64,000 bases of DNA from Sphingomonas sp. S-NIH.Pt15_0812 (lineage in GTDB: Bacteria > Pseudomonadota > Alphaproteobacteria > Sphingomonadales > Sphingomonadaceae). The first letter of the stretch is position 1. The number at the start of each line of letters is the position of its first letter. A model generated the notes under the pieces. It was given only the letters and a program-made list of their open reading frames with translations, was not told the origin of the DNA and ran no database searches. The translations under genes were made by a program, and so were the position numbers. The stretch is taken from assembly GCF_003951315.1 (NCBI RefSeq), contig NZ_QLJH01000003.1, forward strand, positions 1 through 64,000, given 5' to 3'. This document shows positions 35,181-45,412 of this stretch, piece after piece.

Positions 35181-37259
35181 ATGCCCGCACTCACCAACTT
35201 CCTCCAGCGGATCGGCGCCAATCGCGACATGGCGCTCGCGATCGGCGTGGTCGCGATAATCGGGATGCTCATCCTGCCGATGCCCGGCTGGATGCTCGAC
35301 CTGGGCCTGGCCCTGTCGATCACCCTGTCGGTGATGATCCTGATGACCTCGCTGTTCATCGACAAGCCGCTCCAGCTGTCGGCCTTCCCGACCATCCTGC
35401 TGATCTCGACCATGTTGCGGCTGGGCTTGAACCTCGCCTCGACCCGGCTGATCCTGGGCCATGGCCATGAGGGCGCGCATGCGGCGGGCGGCGTGATCGC
35501 GGCGTTCGGCGAGTTCCTGATCGGCGGCGAGACCGTGATCGGGCTGACGATCTTCATGATCCTGATCGTCATCAACTTCGTCGTCATCACCAAGGGCGCG
35601 GGTCGCATCGCCGAGGTCGCGGCGCGGTTCAGCCTGGACGCGATGCCCGGCAAGCAGATGGCGATCGACGCCGACCTGAACGCCGGCACGATCGACGAGA
35701 CGCAGGCGCGCGAGCGCCGCAGCGAGATCGAGCAGGAAAGCGGCTTCTACGGCGCGATGGACGGCGCCTCCAAGTTCGTGAAGGGCGACGCGGTCGCCGC
35801 GCTGCTCATCACCGCGATCAACGTTCTGGTCGGGCTGGTCATGGGCGTGCTGGTCCATGGCGTGCCGCTGGGCGAGGCGTTCCACACCTATACGCTGCTG
35901 ACCGTCGGCGACGGGCTGGTCAGCCAGATCCCGGCGCTGATCGTCTCCACCGCCGCCGGCCTGCTGGTGACCAAGGGCGGCGCGACCGGCAAGACCGGCG
36001 CGGCGCTGGGCGAGCAGCTCGGCCGCTATCCCAAGGCGTTCGGCATCGTCGCGGTGATGATGGGCGCGCTGGCGCTGATCCCCGGCCTGCCCTTCCTGCC
36101 CTTCGCGATGTTCGCCGGGCTGACCGGCTGGGCCGCGTGGAAGCTGGACAAGGATGCCAAGGCGAAGGTCGTGAGCGAGCGCCTGACCGCCGCCGCCGCC
36201 ACGGACGATGCGGCGCCGGTCGAGGAACCGATCAGCCGCACGCTGGCGATCGATGCGGTGCGGATCGAGATCGGCTATGCGCTGCTGCCGATGATCAACG
36301 ACGAGCAGCGCGAACCGCGGCTCGACGACCAGGTGCGCGCGCTGCGCCGCCAGATGGCCGCCGATTACGGCTTCGTGCTGCCGGCGGTGCGGATCATCGA
36401 CAATCTCGCGCTCAAGCCCAATGAATATGTCGTCCATATCAAGGAGACCGAGGCGGCGCGCGGCACGATCCGGCTCGACCGGCTGCTGGTCATCAACCCC
36501 GACGACCATGGTCCGACCCTTCCGGGCGAGCCGACGCGCGAGCCGGTGTTCGGCCTGCCCGCGCTCTGGATCGATCGCGGCCTGCGCGACGAGGCGGGAA
36601 TGCGCGGCCTGACCGTGGTCGATTGCGGCACGATCATCACCACCCATCTGACCGAGCTGGTGAAGGAGAATATCGCCGACCTGCTCAGCTATACCGAGAC
36701 GCAGAAGCTGCTGAACGAGGTCCACAAGGATTCCGAGAAGCTGGTCGCCGACATCGTGCCGAGCAAGATCAGCGTGTCGGGCGTGCAGCGCATCCTCCAG
36801 AACCTGCTGTCCGAGGGGGTGTCGATCCGCGACATCCCGACGATCATGGAGGGGATCGCGGAGGCCGCGCCCGTCACCACCAACCTGACCCAGATCACCG
36901 AACATGTCCGCAGCCGCCTGGCCCGCCAGATTTCCGCGCAACAGGCGCGGAACGGCGTGATCCCGGTGGTGACGCTGACCGGCGAATGGGACGAGGCGTT
37001 CGCGGACAGCATCGTCGGGCATGGCGACGAGCGGCAGCTGGCGATGGCCCCGTCGCGCCTCCACGCCTTTCTGGCGGCGGTGCGCGACACGTTCGACCGG
37101 CTGGCGCAGGATGGCGAGATCCCCTGCCTGCTGACCAACCCGTCGATCCGCCCCTTCGTCCGCTCGATCATCGAGCGCGCGCGGCCGGCGACCGTCGTGC
37201 TGTCGCAGACAGAGATCCATACGCGGGCGCGCATCCGCTCGCTGGGGACGGTCGGATGA
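35181..37259 (+). CDS. flhA: Flagellar export gate protein FlhA
   Basis: A 692-aa inner-membrane protein, the main export gate. About eight N-terminal helices (SITLSVMILMTSLFIDKPLQLSAFPTILL, MLRLGLNLASTRLIL) are followed by the FHIPEP family signature around residues 149-169 (RFSLDAMPGKQMAIDADLNAG) and a large cytoplasmic domain (from about 330), ending RPATVVLSQTEIHTRARIRSLG. It binds FliH/FliI/FliJ complexes. flhB and fliPQR, the other membrane parts, are not in the window. Confidence 0.97.
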   Translation: MPALTNFLQRIGANRDMALAIGVVAIIGMLILPMPGWMLDLGLALSITLSVMILMTSLFIDKPLQLSAFPTILLISTMLRLGLNLASTRLILGHGHEGAHAAGGVIAAFGEFLIGGETVIGLTIFMILIVINFVVITKGAGRIAEVAARFSLDAMPGKQMAIDADLNAGTIDETQARERRSEIEQESGFYGAMDGASKFVKGDAVAALLITAINVLVGLVMGVLVHGVPLGEAFHTYTLLTVGDGLVSQIPALIVSTAAGLLVTKGGATGKTGAALGEQLGRYPKAFGIVAVMMGALALIPGLPFLPFAMFAGLTGWAAWKLDKDAKAKVVSERLTAAAATDDAAPVEEPISRTLAIDAVRIEIGYALLPMINDEQREPRLDDQVRALRRQMAADYGFVLPAVRIIDNLALKPNEYVVHIKETEAARGTIRLDRLLVINPDDHGPTLPGEPTREPVFGLPALWIDRGLRDEAGMRGLTVVDCGTIITTHLTELVKENIADLLSYTETQKLLNEVHKDSEKLVADIVPSKISVSGVQRILQNLLSEGVSIRDIPTIMEGIAEAAPVTTNLTQITEHVRSRLARQISAQQARNGVIPVVTLTGEWDEAFADSIVGHGDERQLAMAPSRLHAFLAAVRDTFDRLAQDGEIPCLLTNPSIRPFVRSIIERARPATVVLSQTEIHTRARIRSLGTVG

Positions 37260-37329
37260 CCCAATCGCCCTCCAACCTGCCCCGCTCCACCGCACATGAA
37301 CCGGGCGCGTTTCGCCCCAGGAGGTCCGC

Positions 37330-39210
37330 ATGAACGCGCTCAGCCCCTTTTCGTCGCTCATCGCCCCGCCCCCGGCAGGCCGAACCCTGGCAGGAGCCGG
37401 CCTGGTCGCACCGATCGCGACGGTGGAGGCTCCCGAGGGTTTCGCCGGCTGGCTGCCGGCGGCCGCGCCCTCGGTACAATCATCGACCTCGCCATTCGTG
37501 ATGCTTGCGGGCGCCGCCATCGGAAACGGACTGACCAATGTGGCGATCGAAGCGACCCGGGCTGGCATCACGCTTCCAAGGCCCCTGTCGCCGCTCCCGT
37601 CCCGCCCGGCGCAGGGTGTGATCGACAGTCCGCCAACCGCCGTGCCGGCCGCGATCGCCGCCGTCGCGCCGGCCCCGTCTGTCATGGCCTCGACCACCGC
37701 CGTCGCGCCGGCCCCGTCTGCCATGGCCTCGACCACCGTCGTCGCGCCGGCCCCGTCCGTCTTGCCCCCGGCAGCGCCACCGGCCCCGAAGCCGATCGGC
37801 AATGCCGACACGGCCGATCTGCGATTGCCGATGGTCTCGATCACGGTGTCGCCGACAAGCGAGGCGACGACGCGCAGCTTCGTTCCGAAGACGATGCCGA
37901 TCTCCGGCGCGACACCGTTTCCGTCGTGGGGGGGTGCACGACTGACCATTGTCGAGGGTGCGGCGGTTTCCGACGCCATGCCGTCGGGGGGGGGCCTTTC
38001 GCCTCCAACCGCTCCGGCTGCCGTCGATCCTGCAGCGATCACGGCGGACGCTTCGGCGCGACCGGCAGACGCGATCCCGGCGCAGCCCGTCCCGGTTGCC
38101 GCCGATGCCAAGCCTGGCACCGCCAAGGGACCGTCCAAGGTTCCGCTTACGAGCGCGGCGACCCTGCCGGAACCTATTTCAGCCGTGGCCGATCCGGCGG
38201 CGGGCCAGGCGACGACCGATAGGGTGATGGATGCGGCACCCGCCGATCCATCGTCTCCGCCTGACGCGATGGCCAGTCGCAAGGCGCGGACGGCGAAGCC
38301 GGCGGAGGACCTGTCCGCCGCGCCCCTGTCGCCCGTCCCGGTCGAGGCCGTGCCACCGCTGCCGCCGCTGCCGCCCGCTCAACCCGTGGCCGCGCCGGCA
38401 CCGCAAGCCGGTGTCGCGGAGAGCGATGGCGACGGTCAGGAGCATAGCGGGCACGCCGTGGCGGGTCGTCCGGCCCCGGTTGCCCAGGCTGCCGCCGGCT
38501 CCGCGCCGGTCGCGGGTGCCGCCAGTCCGATGCCCGCCGCTGACGCCGCGACCGCGGAAGCCACCGCCGACCCGGCCGCGCCGACCGGCGATGCGAAGCC
38601 CACCGGCCGGGCGGTGGCGAGCGATCCGACGCCGCCCGAGCATGTCGCCGGCGAGGCCAGGCCCGGCGCACCGGCGCCCTCCTTCCGCATGCAGGTCGAC
38701 GCGGTGCAGCAGGCGACGAAGCCCGCGCCCGCCCCGCCGGTCGTGCCGGTCGTCCAGGCCAGCCATATCGGCCACGACACCGCCGTCGCCATCGCCCGCC
38801 ATGTCGCGCAGGACGGCGGCGAGACGATGACCATCCGCATCGCGCCCGCCGAACTCGGCCGGATCGAGGTGCGGCTGGCGTTCGACGATGGCGGCACGCT
38901 GCGCGCGACGGTGGCGGCCGACCAGCCCGCCTCGCTCGACCTGCTCCGCCGCGACACCGATACGCTGGTCCGCGCGCTCGGCGATGCCGGGGTGCGGGCG
39001 GATTCGGACAGCCTGCGCTTCGACACGCGGGCGGACACCGGCGGCTCGACCGGCGGCTTCGCCTCGTCCGGTCAGCCCGGCAGCGGCGGTGGCCAGGGTC
39101 GCCGCGCCCCCTTTTCCGCTGGCCCCTATGCCACGCTGACCGCCGGTGACGAGCCGGCCGCCGAAACCCGCACCGTGTCGCCGCGCGGTCGCGTCGACCT
39201 GATGGCCTGA
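37330..39210 (+). CDS. fliK: Flagellar hook-length control protein FliK
   Basis: A 626-aa secreted ruler and export-switch protein. The long, Pro/Ala-rich, low-complexity N-terminal part is usual for FliK. The conserved C-terminal domain lies at about residues 490-570 (GGETMTIRIAPAELGRIEVRL, SLDLLRRDTDTLVRALGDAG). A perfect AGGAGG precedes the ATG. It contains two full and one partial 39-bp repeats (37660-37758) and homopolymeric G tracts of 7 (37928-37934) and 9 (37986-37994) within the coding frame, the latter a possible slippage site. Confidence 0.9.
   Translation: MNALSPFSSLIAPPPAGRTLAGAGLVAPIATVEAPEGFAGWLPAAAPSVQSSTSPFVMLAGAAIGNGLTNVAIEATRAGITLPRPLSPLPSRPAQGVIDSPPTAVPAAIAAVAPAPSVMASTTAVAPAPSAMASTTVVAPAPSVLPPAAPPAPKPIGNADTADLRLPMVSITVSPTSEATTRSFVPKTMPISGATPFPSWGGARLTIVEGAAVSDAMPSGGGLSPPTAPAAVDPAAITADASARPADAIPAQPVPVAADAKPGTAKGPSKVPLTSAATLPEPISAVADPAAGQATTDRVMDAAPADPSSPPDAMASRKARTAKPAEDLSAAPLSPVPVEAVPPLPPLPPAQPVAAPAPQAGVAESDGDGQEHSGHAVAGRPAPVAQAAAGSAPVAGAASPMPAADAATAEATADPAAPTGDAKPTGRAVASDPTPPEHVAGEARPGAPAPSFRMQVDAVQQATKPAPAPPVVPVVQASHIGHDTAVAIARHVAQDGGETMTIRIAPAELGRIEVRLAFDDGGTLRATVAADQPASLDLLRRDTDTLVRALGDAGVRADSDSLRFDTRADTGGSTGGFASSGQPGSGGGQGRRAPFSAGPYATLTAGDEPAAETRTVSPRGRVDLMA
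37660..37758 (+). repeat. 39-bp tandem repeat in fliK
   Basis: Units 37660-37698 and 37699-37737 encode AVAPAPS-V/A-MASTT; a third partial unit (37738-37758) encodes VVAPAPS. Units differ by few bases and keep the frame (13 codons each). Confidence 0.9.
37986..37994 (+). repeat. Poly-G tract (G9) inside fliK
   Basis: Nine consecutive G within TCG-GGG-GGG-GGC (Ser-Gly-Gly-Gly). A second tract of seven G is at 37928-37934. Tracts of this length are known slippage sites in contingency genes of other bacteria; variation here is not shown. Confidence 0.8.
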
Positions 39211-39222
39211 GGAGCAATCGCC

Positions 39223-39900
39223 ATGACCGTTACCAGCACCACCGCCGCCGCGCAGACCGGCGCCGCCACCACCTCCACCACGCTCGGCAAGCAGGCGTCG
39301 CCCGACTTCAACCTGTTCCTGAAGCTGCTGACCACCCAGGCACAGAACCAGGACCCGCTGAACCCGACCGACGCGACCCAATATACCCAGCAGCTCGCGC
39401 AATTCTCGCAGGTCGAACAGTCGCTGCAACAGACCAACACGCTGAAGGACATCCTGTCGCGGTTCAGCACGCAGGACCTGTCCTCCGCCGCCAATCTGAT
39501 CGGGCGCGAGGCGACGTTCGACAGCAACACGGTCGGCCTGACCAGCAAGAACCCGGCCCGCTGGACCTATAGCAACAGCGGCATGACCGGCCCGCTGACC
39601 GCGACGATCAAGGATGCCGGCGGCCGCACCGTCTCCACCCAGACGATCGACGACGATAGCGGCACGGGCGAGGTGACCTGGACCGGCACCAAGAGCGACG
39701 GCAGCCAGGCGGCGGACGGCGCCTATACGCTGACCGTCAAGGGCCAGGACAGCGGCGGCGTGAGCGTGTCCGCGACGATCAACGCGATCGGCACGGTCGG
39801 TGACGTGCAGTCGAAGAATAATGTCGTGACGGTCGGCATCAACGGCGCGCAGCTGCCACTGTCGTCGCTGATCCGCCTCACCAGCGCCAAGACGAGCTGA
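39223..39900 (+). CDS. flgD: Flagellar hook capping / scaffold protein FlgD
   Basis: A 225-aa protein needed for hook assembly. The N-terminal family motif is FLKLLTTQAQNQDPLNPTD followed by QYTQQLAQFSQVEQ (about residues 28-65). The C-terminal half is FlgD Ig/FLN-like (GAYTLTVKGQDSGG, TVGDVQSKNNVVTVGINGAQLPLSSL). GAGGAG precedes the ATG. It is the last flagellar gene of the plus-strand run. Confidence 0.95.
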   Translation: MTVTSTTAAAQTGAATTSTTLGKQASPDFNLFLKLLTTQAQNQDPLNPTDATQYTQQLAQFSQVEQSLQQTNTLKDILSRFSTQDLSSAANLIGREATFDSNTVGLTSKNPARWTYSNSGMTGPLTATIKDAGGRTVSTQTIDDDSGTGEVTWTGTKSDGSQAADGAYTLTVKGQDSGGVSVSATINAIGTVGDVQSKNNVVTVGINGAQLPLSSLIRLTSAKTS

Positions 39901-39979
39901 TTCCGGTCCGCATCGGCCCCGACGGTGCTTCTGTTTCCGCAGGAGCGCCGCCTATCGTGGCGTGGGAAGCCGTTGAGCG

Positions 39980-42400
39980 ATGGCGGGACACGCGCCTATA
40001 GCGGCGGCCATGTTCCCGCGTCCGGTCGCCGCCCGCCTGTCGTACACCGCGCTGCTGGCGCTGGTGTCGTCGCCCGTCCTGGCGGAAACCGCCCCCTTCG
40101 ACCTGCAGGGTCCCGTCCTGAAGGTGACGGTGACGCGCGGCGGCGTGACGCTGCCGATCGCGCAGGTGCCCGATCTGGCGGCGGGCGACACGCTCCACAT
40201 CGCCGCCGCGCTGCCTGGCGACCAGTCCACCCATTATCTGCTGGTCGGCGGCTTCCTGCGCGGCGCGACCAATCCGCCGCCCAAGAAATGGTTCAGCAGC
40301 GCGGAGACGTGGAAGAACAAGCGCGACACGTTGACGCTGACCGTGCCCAAGGGTGCGCGCCAGGCCCTGGTGTTCCTGGCTCCGCAGACCGGTGGCGACT
40401 TCGCGACGCTGACCGGCGCGGTGCGGGGACGGCCGGGGGCGTTCGTCCGCGCGGTGCAGGATCTGAACCAGGCGGCGCTCGACCGGTCGCGGCTCGACGC
40501 ATTCCTTGCCGGCATCCGGCGCGGCGACGCCGCCGGCCCCGACCGCCTCAGCACCGTATCGCCGCTGCTCGCGCGCAGCCTGGCGATCAAGTTCGACAGC
40601 GGCTGCCTGCTCAAGCAGCCCGACCTCCAGGCCGCCTGCCTGACCCAGGGCCGCGACTCGCTGGTGCTGGCGGACGGGCATAGCGCGTCGCTGGCGGAGA
40701 CGCTGAGCGGCACGCCGACCGACCTGGCCTTGCAGGTCGCCGCGACGCCGCAGGGCGGATATGGCTATTACAGCCCCTATATCGGCGTGGTCCGCGACGT
40801 GGCGCGCATCCTGGGCGCGTTCCAGACCGCGCAGTTCCAATATATCCCGGCGCTCGGCCTCTATCAGGACGATCGGATCGCGCTGCTGCTCAACGCCGTG
40901 CCCTCCTTCGCCAAGCCGCAATCGGTGATGGTCGCCGCGCTGCCGCCGATCGAGACGCCGCTGCCGCCGCCGCTCCGCCTCGCCGATCCGGGCGCGACGC
41001 TGTGCGCCAGCCGCCCCGACCTGCTGCTGCCGGTGGAGGGCGCGCCACTGATCTATTCGACCGGCTATGCGCGCAACATGGCGCTGCGGCTGAAGGATCG
41101 CGGCGGCCGCGACCTGGAGATCCCGGTCGCGGCCGATCCCGAACAGGGCGGCTATGTGGTCGCCGGCAACGGCCTCGCCACCGCCGATCTGGCGGGCATG
41201 ACCGAGGGCGTGCTGCACGGCGTCTGGGGCTTCACCCCGTTCGACGGCCCGCGCGTGCGGCTGGTCCGGGCGGGCCCCGCCTGGTCGGTCGCACAGGACG
41301 GATCGGCGGTGGTCGGCCGCGACAATGCGATCGAACTGACCGGCGGCGCAGGCCCTTGCGTCGCCAATGTCTCGGTCCGCCTGCCCTCGGGCGCGACCCG
41401 GACGCTGGCCTGGGATGCCGCGGGGCCGGACCGGCTGGCGGTGAAGCTGCCGCTCGCCGGCGTCGATCCGGGCACGCTGACGCTGTTCGTCCGCCAGCAT
41501 GGCCAGATCGAGCCGCAGCGGCTGTCCGTACAGGCGCTGGCCGAAGCCGGGCGCGTCGACGGCTTTACCCTCCATGCCGGCGACCGAACCGGGGTGCTGA
41601 CCGGCACGCGGCTCGATTCGGTGGCGACGCTCGACCTCGGCGGCACGATCTTCCGCCCGGCGGGATTGCGTCGCGTCGGCGATGCGGACGAACTAAGCCT
41701 GACCACCGACACCGCGCCGACCCTGGCGGACGGCACGAGCAGGACCGCCCGCGTCCGGCTGGTCGACGGCCGCACGCTGACGACGCGCGCGACGGTGACG
41801 GCGGCGCGGCCGGCCTATACGCTGATCGCGCGGAGTGCCGAGCGGACCGGCGCGGCCGCACCGATCCCGCTGCTGCTCGCCGGGGCCGATGCGGTGGCGC
41901 AGGATGCGCAACTCACCGTGTCGCTGCGGGCCGAGGGAACGGCGCGCCTCGCGGGCACGGAGGCGATCGAACTCGCCACCGACCAAGATCGGCCGCCGGT
42001 CCGGCTCGATGCCGGCAACGGCGCGTTCAGCCTGCAATCCGACCGGGTGGCGATCGTGACGATGCGGCCAGGCGCGCTGCTCGGCCCCACCGCCTATGGC
42101 CCGTTGCGGGTGCGCGTGGTGAAGGACGGGGTGGCGAGCGACTGGGTGCCGGTCGGCACGCTGGTCCGCCTGCCGGTGCTGACGGGTTTCGCCTGCGCCG
42201 CCGACGGACCGTGCCGGCTGACCGGCCGCGACCTGTATCTGGCCGCCGCCATCCAGGCGGGCGGCGCGAGCGTGCCGGTGCCCGATGGCTTTACCGGCAG
42301 CTCGGTCGAACTGCCCCGCCCCGCCGATGCCAGGCTGGTCGTGCAGCTTCGCGACGCGCCCGACCAGCGCGCCACCGCGACGCTGCCGCCGGCCCCCTAA
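39980..42400 (+). CDS. Uncharacterised exported 806-aa protein
   Basis: Not recognised. It has a signal peptide (from the ATG at 40010: MFPRPVAARLSYTALLALVS, cleavage near VLA-ETA; the ATG at 39980 with GGGAAG upstream adds ten residues). The mature part is rich in beta-type sequence. A first part with WFSSAETWKNKRDTLTL and LVFLAPQTGGDF is followed by several Ig/TIG-like stretches (for instance LPSGATRTLAWDAAGPDRLAV, LTLFVRQHGQIEPQRLSV). Few Cys, no membrane helix. Probably a periplasmic or surface protein. It follows flgD by 79 nt but has no flagellar feature. Its stop overlaps the stop of convergent bioA (CTAA at 42397-42400). Confidence 0.6.
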   Translation: MAGHAPIAAAMFPRPVAARLSYTALLALVSSPVLAETAPFDLQGPVLKVTVTRGGVTLPIAQVPDLAAGDTLHIAAALPGDQSTHYLLVGGFLRGATNPPPKKWFSSAETWKNKRDTLTLTVPKGARQALVFLAPQTGGDFATLTGAVRGRPGAFVRAVQDLNQAALDRSRLDAFLAGIRRGDAAGPDRLSTVSPLLARSLAIKFDSGCLLKQPDLQAACLTQGRDSLVLADGHSASLAETLSGTPTDLALQVAATPQGGYGYYSPYIGVVRDVARILGAFQTAQFQYIPALGLYQDDRIALLLNAVPSFAKPQSVMVAALPPIETPLPPPLRLADPGATLCASRPDLLLPVEGAPLIYSTGYARNMALRLKDRGGRDLEIPVAADPEQGGYVVAGNGLATADLAGMTEGVLHGVWGFTPFDGPRVRLVRAGPAWSVAQDGSAVVGRDNAIELTGGAGPCVANVSVRLPSGATRTLAWDAAGPDRLAVKLPLAGVDPGTLTLFVRQHGQIEPQRLSVQALAEAGRVDGFTLHAGDRTGVLTGTRLDSVATLDLGGTIFRPAGLRRVGDADELSLTTDTAPTLADGTSRTARVRLVDGRTLTTRATVTAARPAYTLIARSAERTGAAAPIPLLLAGADAVAQDAQLTVSLRAEGTARLAGTEAIELATDQDRPPVRLDAGNGAFSLQSDRVAIVTMRPGALLGPTAYGPLRVRVVKDGVASDWVPVGTLVRLPVLTGFACAADGPCRLTGRDLYLAAAIQAGGASVPVPDGFTGSSVELPRPADARLVVQLRDAPDQRATATLPPAP

Positions 42401-43653
42401 TCCCGGAGCGCGGCGGGGGCGTCGGCGATGGCGTCGTGCACCGCATCCAGGTCCGCATCGTCGATGCAATAGGGCGGCATGACATAGACGGTGTTGCCCA
42501 ATGGCCGGACCAGCAAGTCCCGCTCCCGGAAATACCCGAGCAGGCGCGGCCCCAGGGTGGAGAGATAGCCGGGCGGCCCCTCCACCTCGATCGCCGCGAT
42601 CGTGCCGAGCGCCCGCGCGCCCGCAAAGCTCGGCAGCGACGCCAGCCGCGCCAGCCGCTCCGCCTGGCGGCGCGACAGGTCGGCGATCCGCTCACGCACC
42701 GGCTCGTCGCGCCAGATCGCCAGATTGGCGGCGGCGGCGGCGCAGGCGATCGGATTGGCGGTGTAGCTGGACGAATGGAAGAACATTCGCGCCCGGTCCT
42801 CGCCATAATGGGCCTGGAAGATCGGCTCGGTCGCCATCGTCACCGCCAGCGGCACCGCGCCGCCGGTCAGCCCCTTGGACAGGCAGAGGATGTCGGGCAC
42901 CACCTCCGCTTGTTCGCAGGCCAGCAGCGTGCCGGTACGGCCCCAGCCGGTCATCACCTCGTCGGCGATGAACAGCACGCCGGCGTGCGCGCAGATCGCC
43001 CGCATCTGGTGCAGGATCTGCGGCGGATAGAAGAGCATCCCGCCCGCGCCCAGCACCAGCGGCTCGACGATGAACGCCGCCACGTCGCCCGCCGCGCAGG
43101 CCCGTTCCAGCGCGTCGAGCGTCGCCTGTTCGTGCCCCTCGGCGGGATAGGGAATGGTGCCGACATCGAACAGCAGCGGTGCATAGGCGCGGTTGAACAC
43201 ACCGCGCGCGCCGACCGACATCGCGCCGATCGTGTCACCGTGATAGCTATGCTCCATCACCAGGATGCGATGGCGCGGCTCGCCCCGGTTGAGCCAATAT
43301 CCCAGCGCCATCTTCAACGCGACCTCGACGCTGGTCGAACCGGAATCGGAGAAGAAGACGCGGGTCAGCGCGGGCGGCAGGAGCGCCAGCAGACCGCGCG
43401 CCACCGTCTCGGCCGGCGCATGCGTCCAGCCGGCGAAGATGATCTGGTCCAGCCGCTCCGCCTGTTCGCGGATCGCCGCGACGATGCGCGGATGGCCGTG
43501 CCCGTGCGTCGTCACCCACCAGGAGGAGATGGCATCGACTACCCGCCGCCCGTCCGCCGTGTGCAGCGCCGCGCCCTCGGCCCGGACCACCTGCGGGATC
43601 GGCTCGCCCAGGCCATGCTGGGTGAAGGGATGCCAGACGGGCGAGCCGCTCAC
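42397..43653 (-). CDS. bioA: Adenosylmethionine-8-amino-7-oxononanoate aminotransferase BioA
   Basis: A 418-aa PLP enzyme making 7,8-diaminopelargonate in biotin synthesis. Signatures are VWHPFTQH at the N-terminus, [44 protein letters not shown], the class III pattern [15 protein letters not shown] and the PLP lysine in [10 protein letters not shown] (K260). The start is GTG at 43653 overlapping the bioD stop (GTGA); upstream open sequence in this frame is non-family. It is the last gene of bioF-bioD-bioA. Confidence 0.96.
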   Translation of the reverse strand: MSGSPVWHPFTQHGLGEPIPQVVRAEGAALHTADGRRVVDAISSWWVTTHGHGHPRIVAAIREQAERLDQIIFAGWTHAPAETVARGLLALLPPALTRVFFSDSGSTSVEVALKMALGYWLNRGEPRHRILVMEHSYHGDTIGAMSVGARGVFNRAYAPLLFDVGTIPYPAEGHEQATLDALERACAAGDVAAFIVEPLVLGAGGMLFYPPQILHQMRAICAHAGVLFIADEVMTGWGRTGTLLACEQAEVVPDILCLSKGLTGGAVPLAVTMATEPIFQAHYGEDRARMFFHSSSYTANPIACAAAAANLAIWRDEPVRERIADLSRRQAERLARLASLPSFAGARALGTIAAIEVEGPPGYLSTLGPRLLGYFRERDLLVRPLGNTVYVMPPYCIDDADLDAVHDAIADAPAALRD

Positions 43654-44273
43654 CGGAAATCCTCCAGCCGGAAGTTCGCGGCGAAGGCGGTGGCGAGCGT
43701 CTCCGGCGTCAGCGGATCGAGGCGCGGCAATCGGCCCAGCCGTCGCACCCCGGCGATCGCGGTGATCGTCGCCTCGCTGTCCTCGACCGCCTCGCCGCTG
43801 AAGGCGACCCCCAGGATCGGCACGCCGCGCGTCCGCAGCGCCTCGATCGACAACAGGCTGTGGTTGATCGTGCCGAGCGCGGTGCGCGCGACCAGCACCA
43901 CCGGCGCCTGCCAGCGCGCGAACAGGTCCGCATAGAGCAAGGTGCGCGTCACCGGCACCAGCACGCCGCCCGCGCCCTCCACCACCAGCGGCCCGTCGAC
44001 CGCCGGCGGGATCAGGCGGGCGGGATCGATCGTCACGCCGTCGATCTCCGCCGAGCGATGCGGCGAACAGGGCGTGTGGAGGCGATAGGCCTCCGCCAAG
44101 CAATGGTCGCGCGGCACGCCCAGCCGGGTGACGCCGTCCGCGTCGCCACCCTCGTCGAGCCCGGCCTGCACCGGCTTCCAGTAGCGCGCGCCCAGCGCCC
44201 GGGTCAGCGCGGCGGCGAAGACGGTCTTGCCGATATCGGTATCGGTGCCGGTGACGACGATCGTGCGGCTCAT
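43650..44273 (-). CDS. bioD: Dethiobiotin synthetase BioD
   Basis: A 207-aa ATP-dependent enzyme closing the ureido ring of dethiobiotin. P-loop GTDTDIGKT (residues 9-17), [12 protein letters not shown] and [13 protein letters not shown] (the VEGAGG motif) are diagnostic. The ATG overlaps the bioF stop (ATGA) and the stop overlaps the bioA GTG, so the three are coupled. Confidence 0.96.
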   Translation of the reverse strand: MSRTIVVTGTDTDIGKTVFAAALTRALGARYWKPVQAGLDEGGDADGVTRLGVPRDHCLAEAYRLHTPCSPHRSAEIDGVTIDPARLIPPAVDGPLVVEGAGGVLVPVTRTLLYADLFARWQAPVVLVARTALGTINHSLLSIEALRTRGVPILGVAFSGEAVEDSEATITAIAGVRRLGRLPRLDPLTPETLATAFAANFRLEDFR

Positions 44274-45412
44274 GCCCGCGCCTCCTTCAGGACATCGGCC
44301 AGCGCCCGCACATCGTCCGCCTCGACGTTCAGCGTCAGCGAGAGGCGCAGCCGCGCAGTGCCGGCGGGCACGGTCGGTGGACGGATGCCACGAACGTCGA
44401 AGCCGGCCGCCTGCACGGCGGCGGCCAGCCGCATCGTCGCCGCATCCTCGCCGACGATCAGCGGCAGGATCTGCGACCCGCTGGCGGTGACGCCATGGGG
44501 CGCGAGCGCGACCTCGGCCCCGGCGATCAGCGCGGCGAGGCGGTCGCGCCGCTCCGGCTCGTCGGCGACGATGCGCAACGCCTCGCGCACCGCCCGCGCC
44601 ATCAGCGGCGACGGCGCGGTGGAGAAGATGAAGCCGCGCCCGCGATTGACCAGACAATCACGCACCACCGCCGGCCCGCAGACCAGCGCCCCCTCGCAGC
44701 CCAGCGCCTTGCCACAGGTGTGCAGCGTGACGACGTTCGGCCGTCCCTCCAGCCCGGCGGACAGGCCGCGCCCGCCCGCGCCCCAGATACCGGTGGCATG
44801 GGCCTCGTCGACCAGCAGCATCGCGTCGTGGCGATCGGCGACGGCGGCGAGATCGGCGAGCGGCGCGCGGTCGCCCTCCATGCTGTAGAGACTCTCCACC
44901 GCGATCCAGGCGGTGCCGGTGCCGCCCGCGCGCCGCCAGTCGCGGATCGCCTCGTCAAAGCCCTGCGCATCATTATGCCCCGCCGCGACCCGATCGGCGC
45001 GGCCGAGGCGCATTCCGTCATGCGCGCTGGCATGGACCAGCGCGTCATGCACCACCAGGTCGCCGCGCTGCGGCAATGTCGCGAGAAGGGCCGCATTGGC
45101 CGCGAAGCCGGTCGGGAAATAGAGCGCCGCTTCCGTCCCGAAGAACGTCGCCGCCTCCGCCTCCAGCGCCTCATGCTCGGGATGATTGCCGCGCAGCAGG
45201 CGCGACCCACCCGATCCCACCGGCACGCCTTCGCTCAGCGCCGTCGCCACCGCGTGGCGCAGGCGGGGGGAGTCGGCCAGCCCCAGATAGTCGTTGGACG
45301 CGAAATCGACGCCGGTGCGCGGCGCCAGCCGACGCAACCGCGCCCGCTCGGCGAGACTCGCAAGGTCGGCCCGCTGCGCTGCGAGCGGGTGGGACAGAAG
45401 CTCGATCGTCAT
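44270..45412 (-). CDS. bioF: 8-amino-7-oxononanoate synthase BioF
   Basis: A 380-aa PLP-dependent condensing enzyme (pimeloyl-thioester plus alanine). Motifs are [58 protein letters not shown] and the PLP lysine in [13 protein letters not shown] (K235). The start is the ATG at 45412, with another in-frame ATG at 45424; sequence upstream of these is not conserved. It heads the bioF-bioD-bioA run. bioB and bioC are not in the window. Confidence 0.95.
   Translation of the reverse strand: MTIELLSHPLAAQRADLASLAERARLRRLAPRTGVDFASNDYLGLADSPRLRHAVATALSEGVPVGSGGSRLLRGNHPEHEALEAEAATFFGTEAALYFPTGFAANAALLATLPQRGDLVVHDALVHASAHDGMRLGRADRVAAGHNDAQGFDEAIRDWRRAGGTGTAWIAVESLYSMEGDRAPLADLAAVADRHDAMLLVDEAHATGIWGAGGRGLSAGLEGRPNVVTLHTCGKALGCEGALVCGPAVVRDCLVNRGRGFIFSTAPSPLMARAVREALRIVADEPERRDRLAALIAGAEVALAPHGVTASGSQILPLIVGEDAATMRLAAAVQAAGFDVRGIRPPTVPAGTARLRLSLTLNVEADDVRALADVLKEARA

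Noticed and set aside
37620..37760. CRISPR-like array
   Set aside because: The repeats are contiguous 39-bp in-frame coding units in fliK without spacers.
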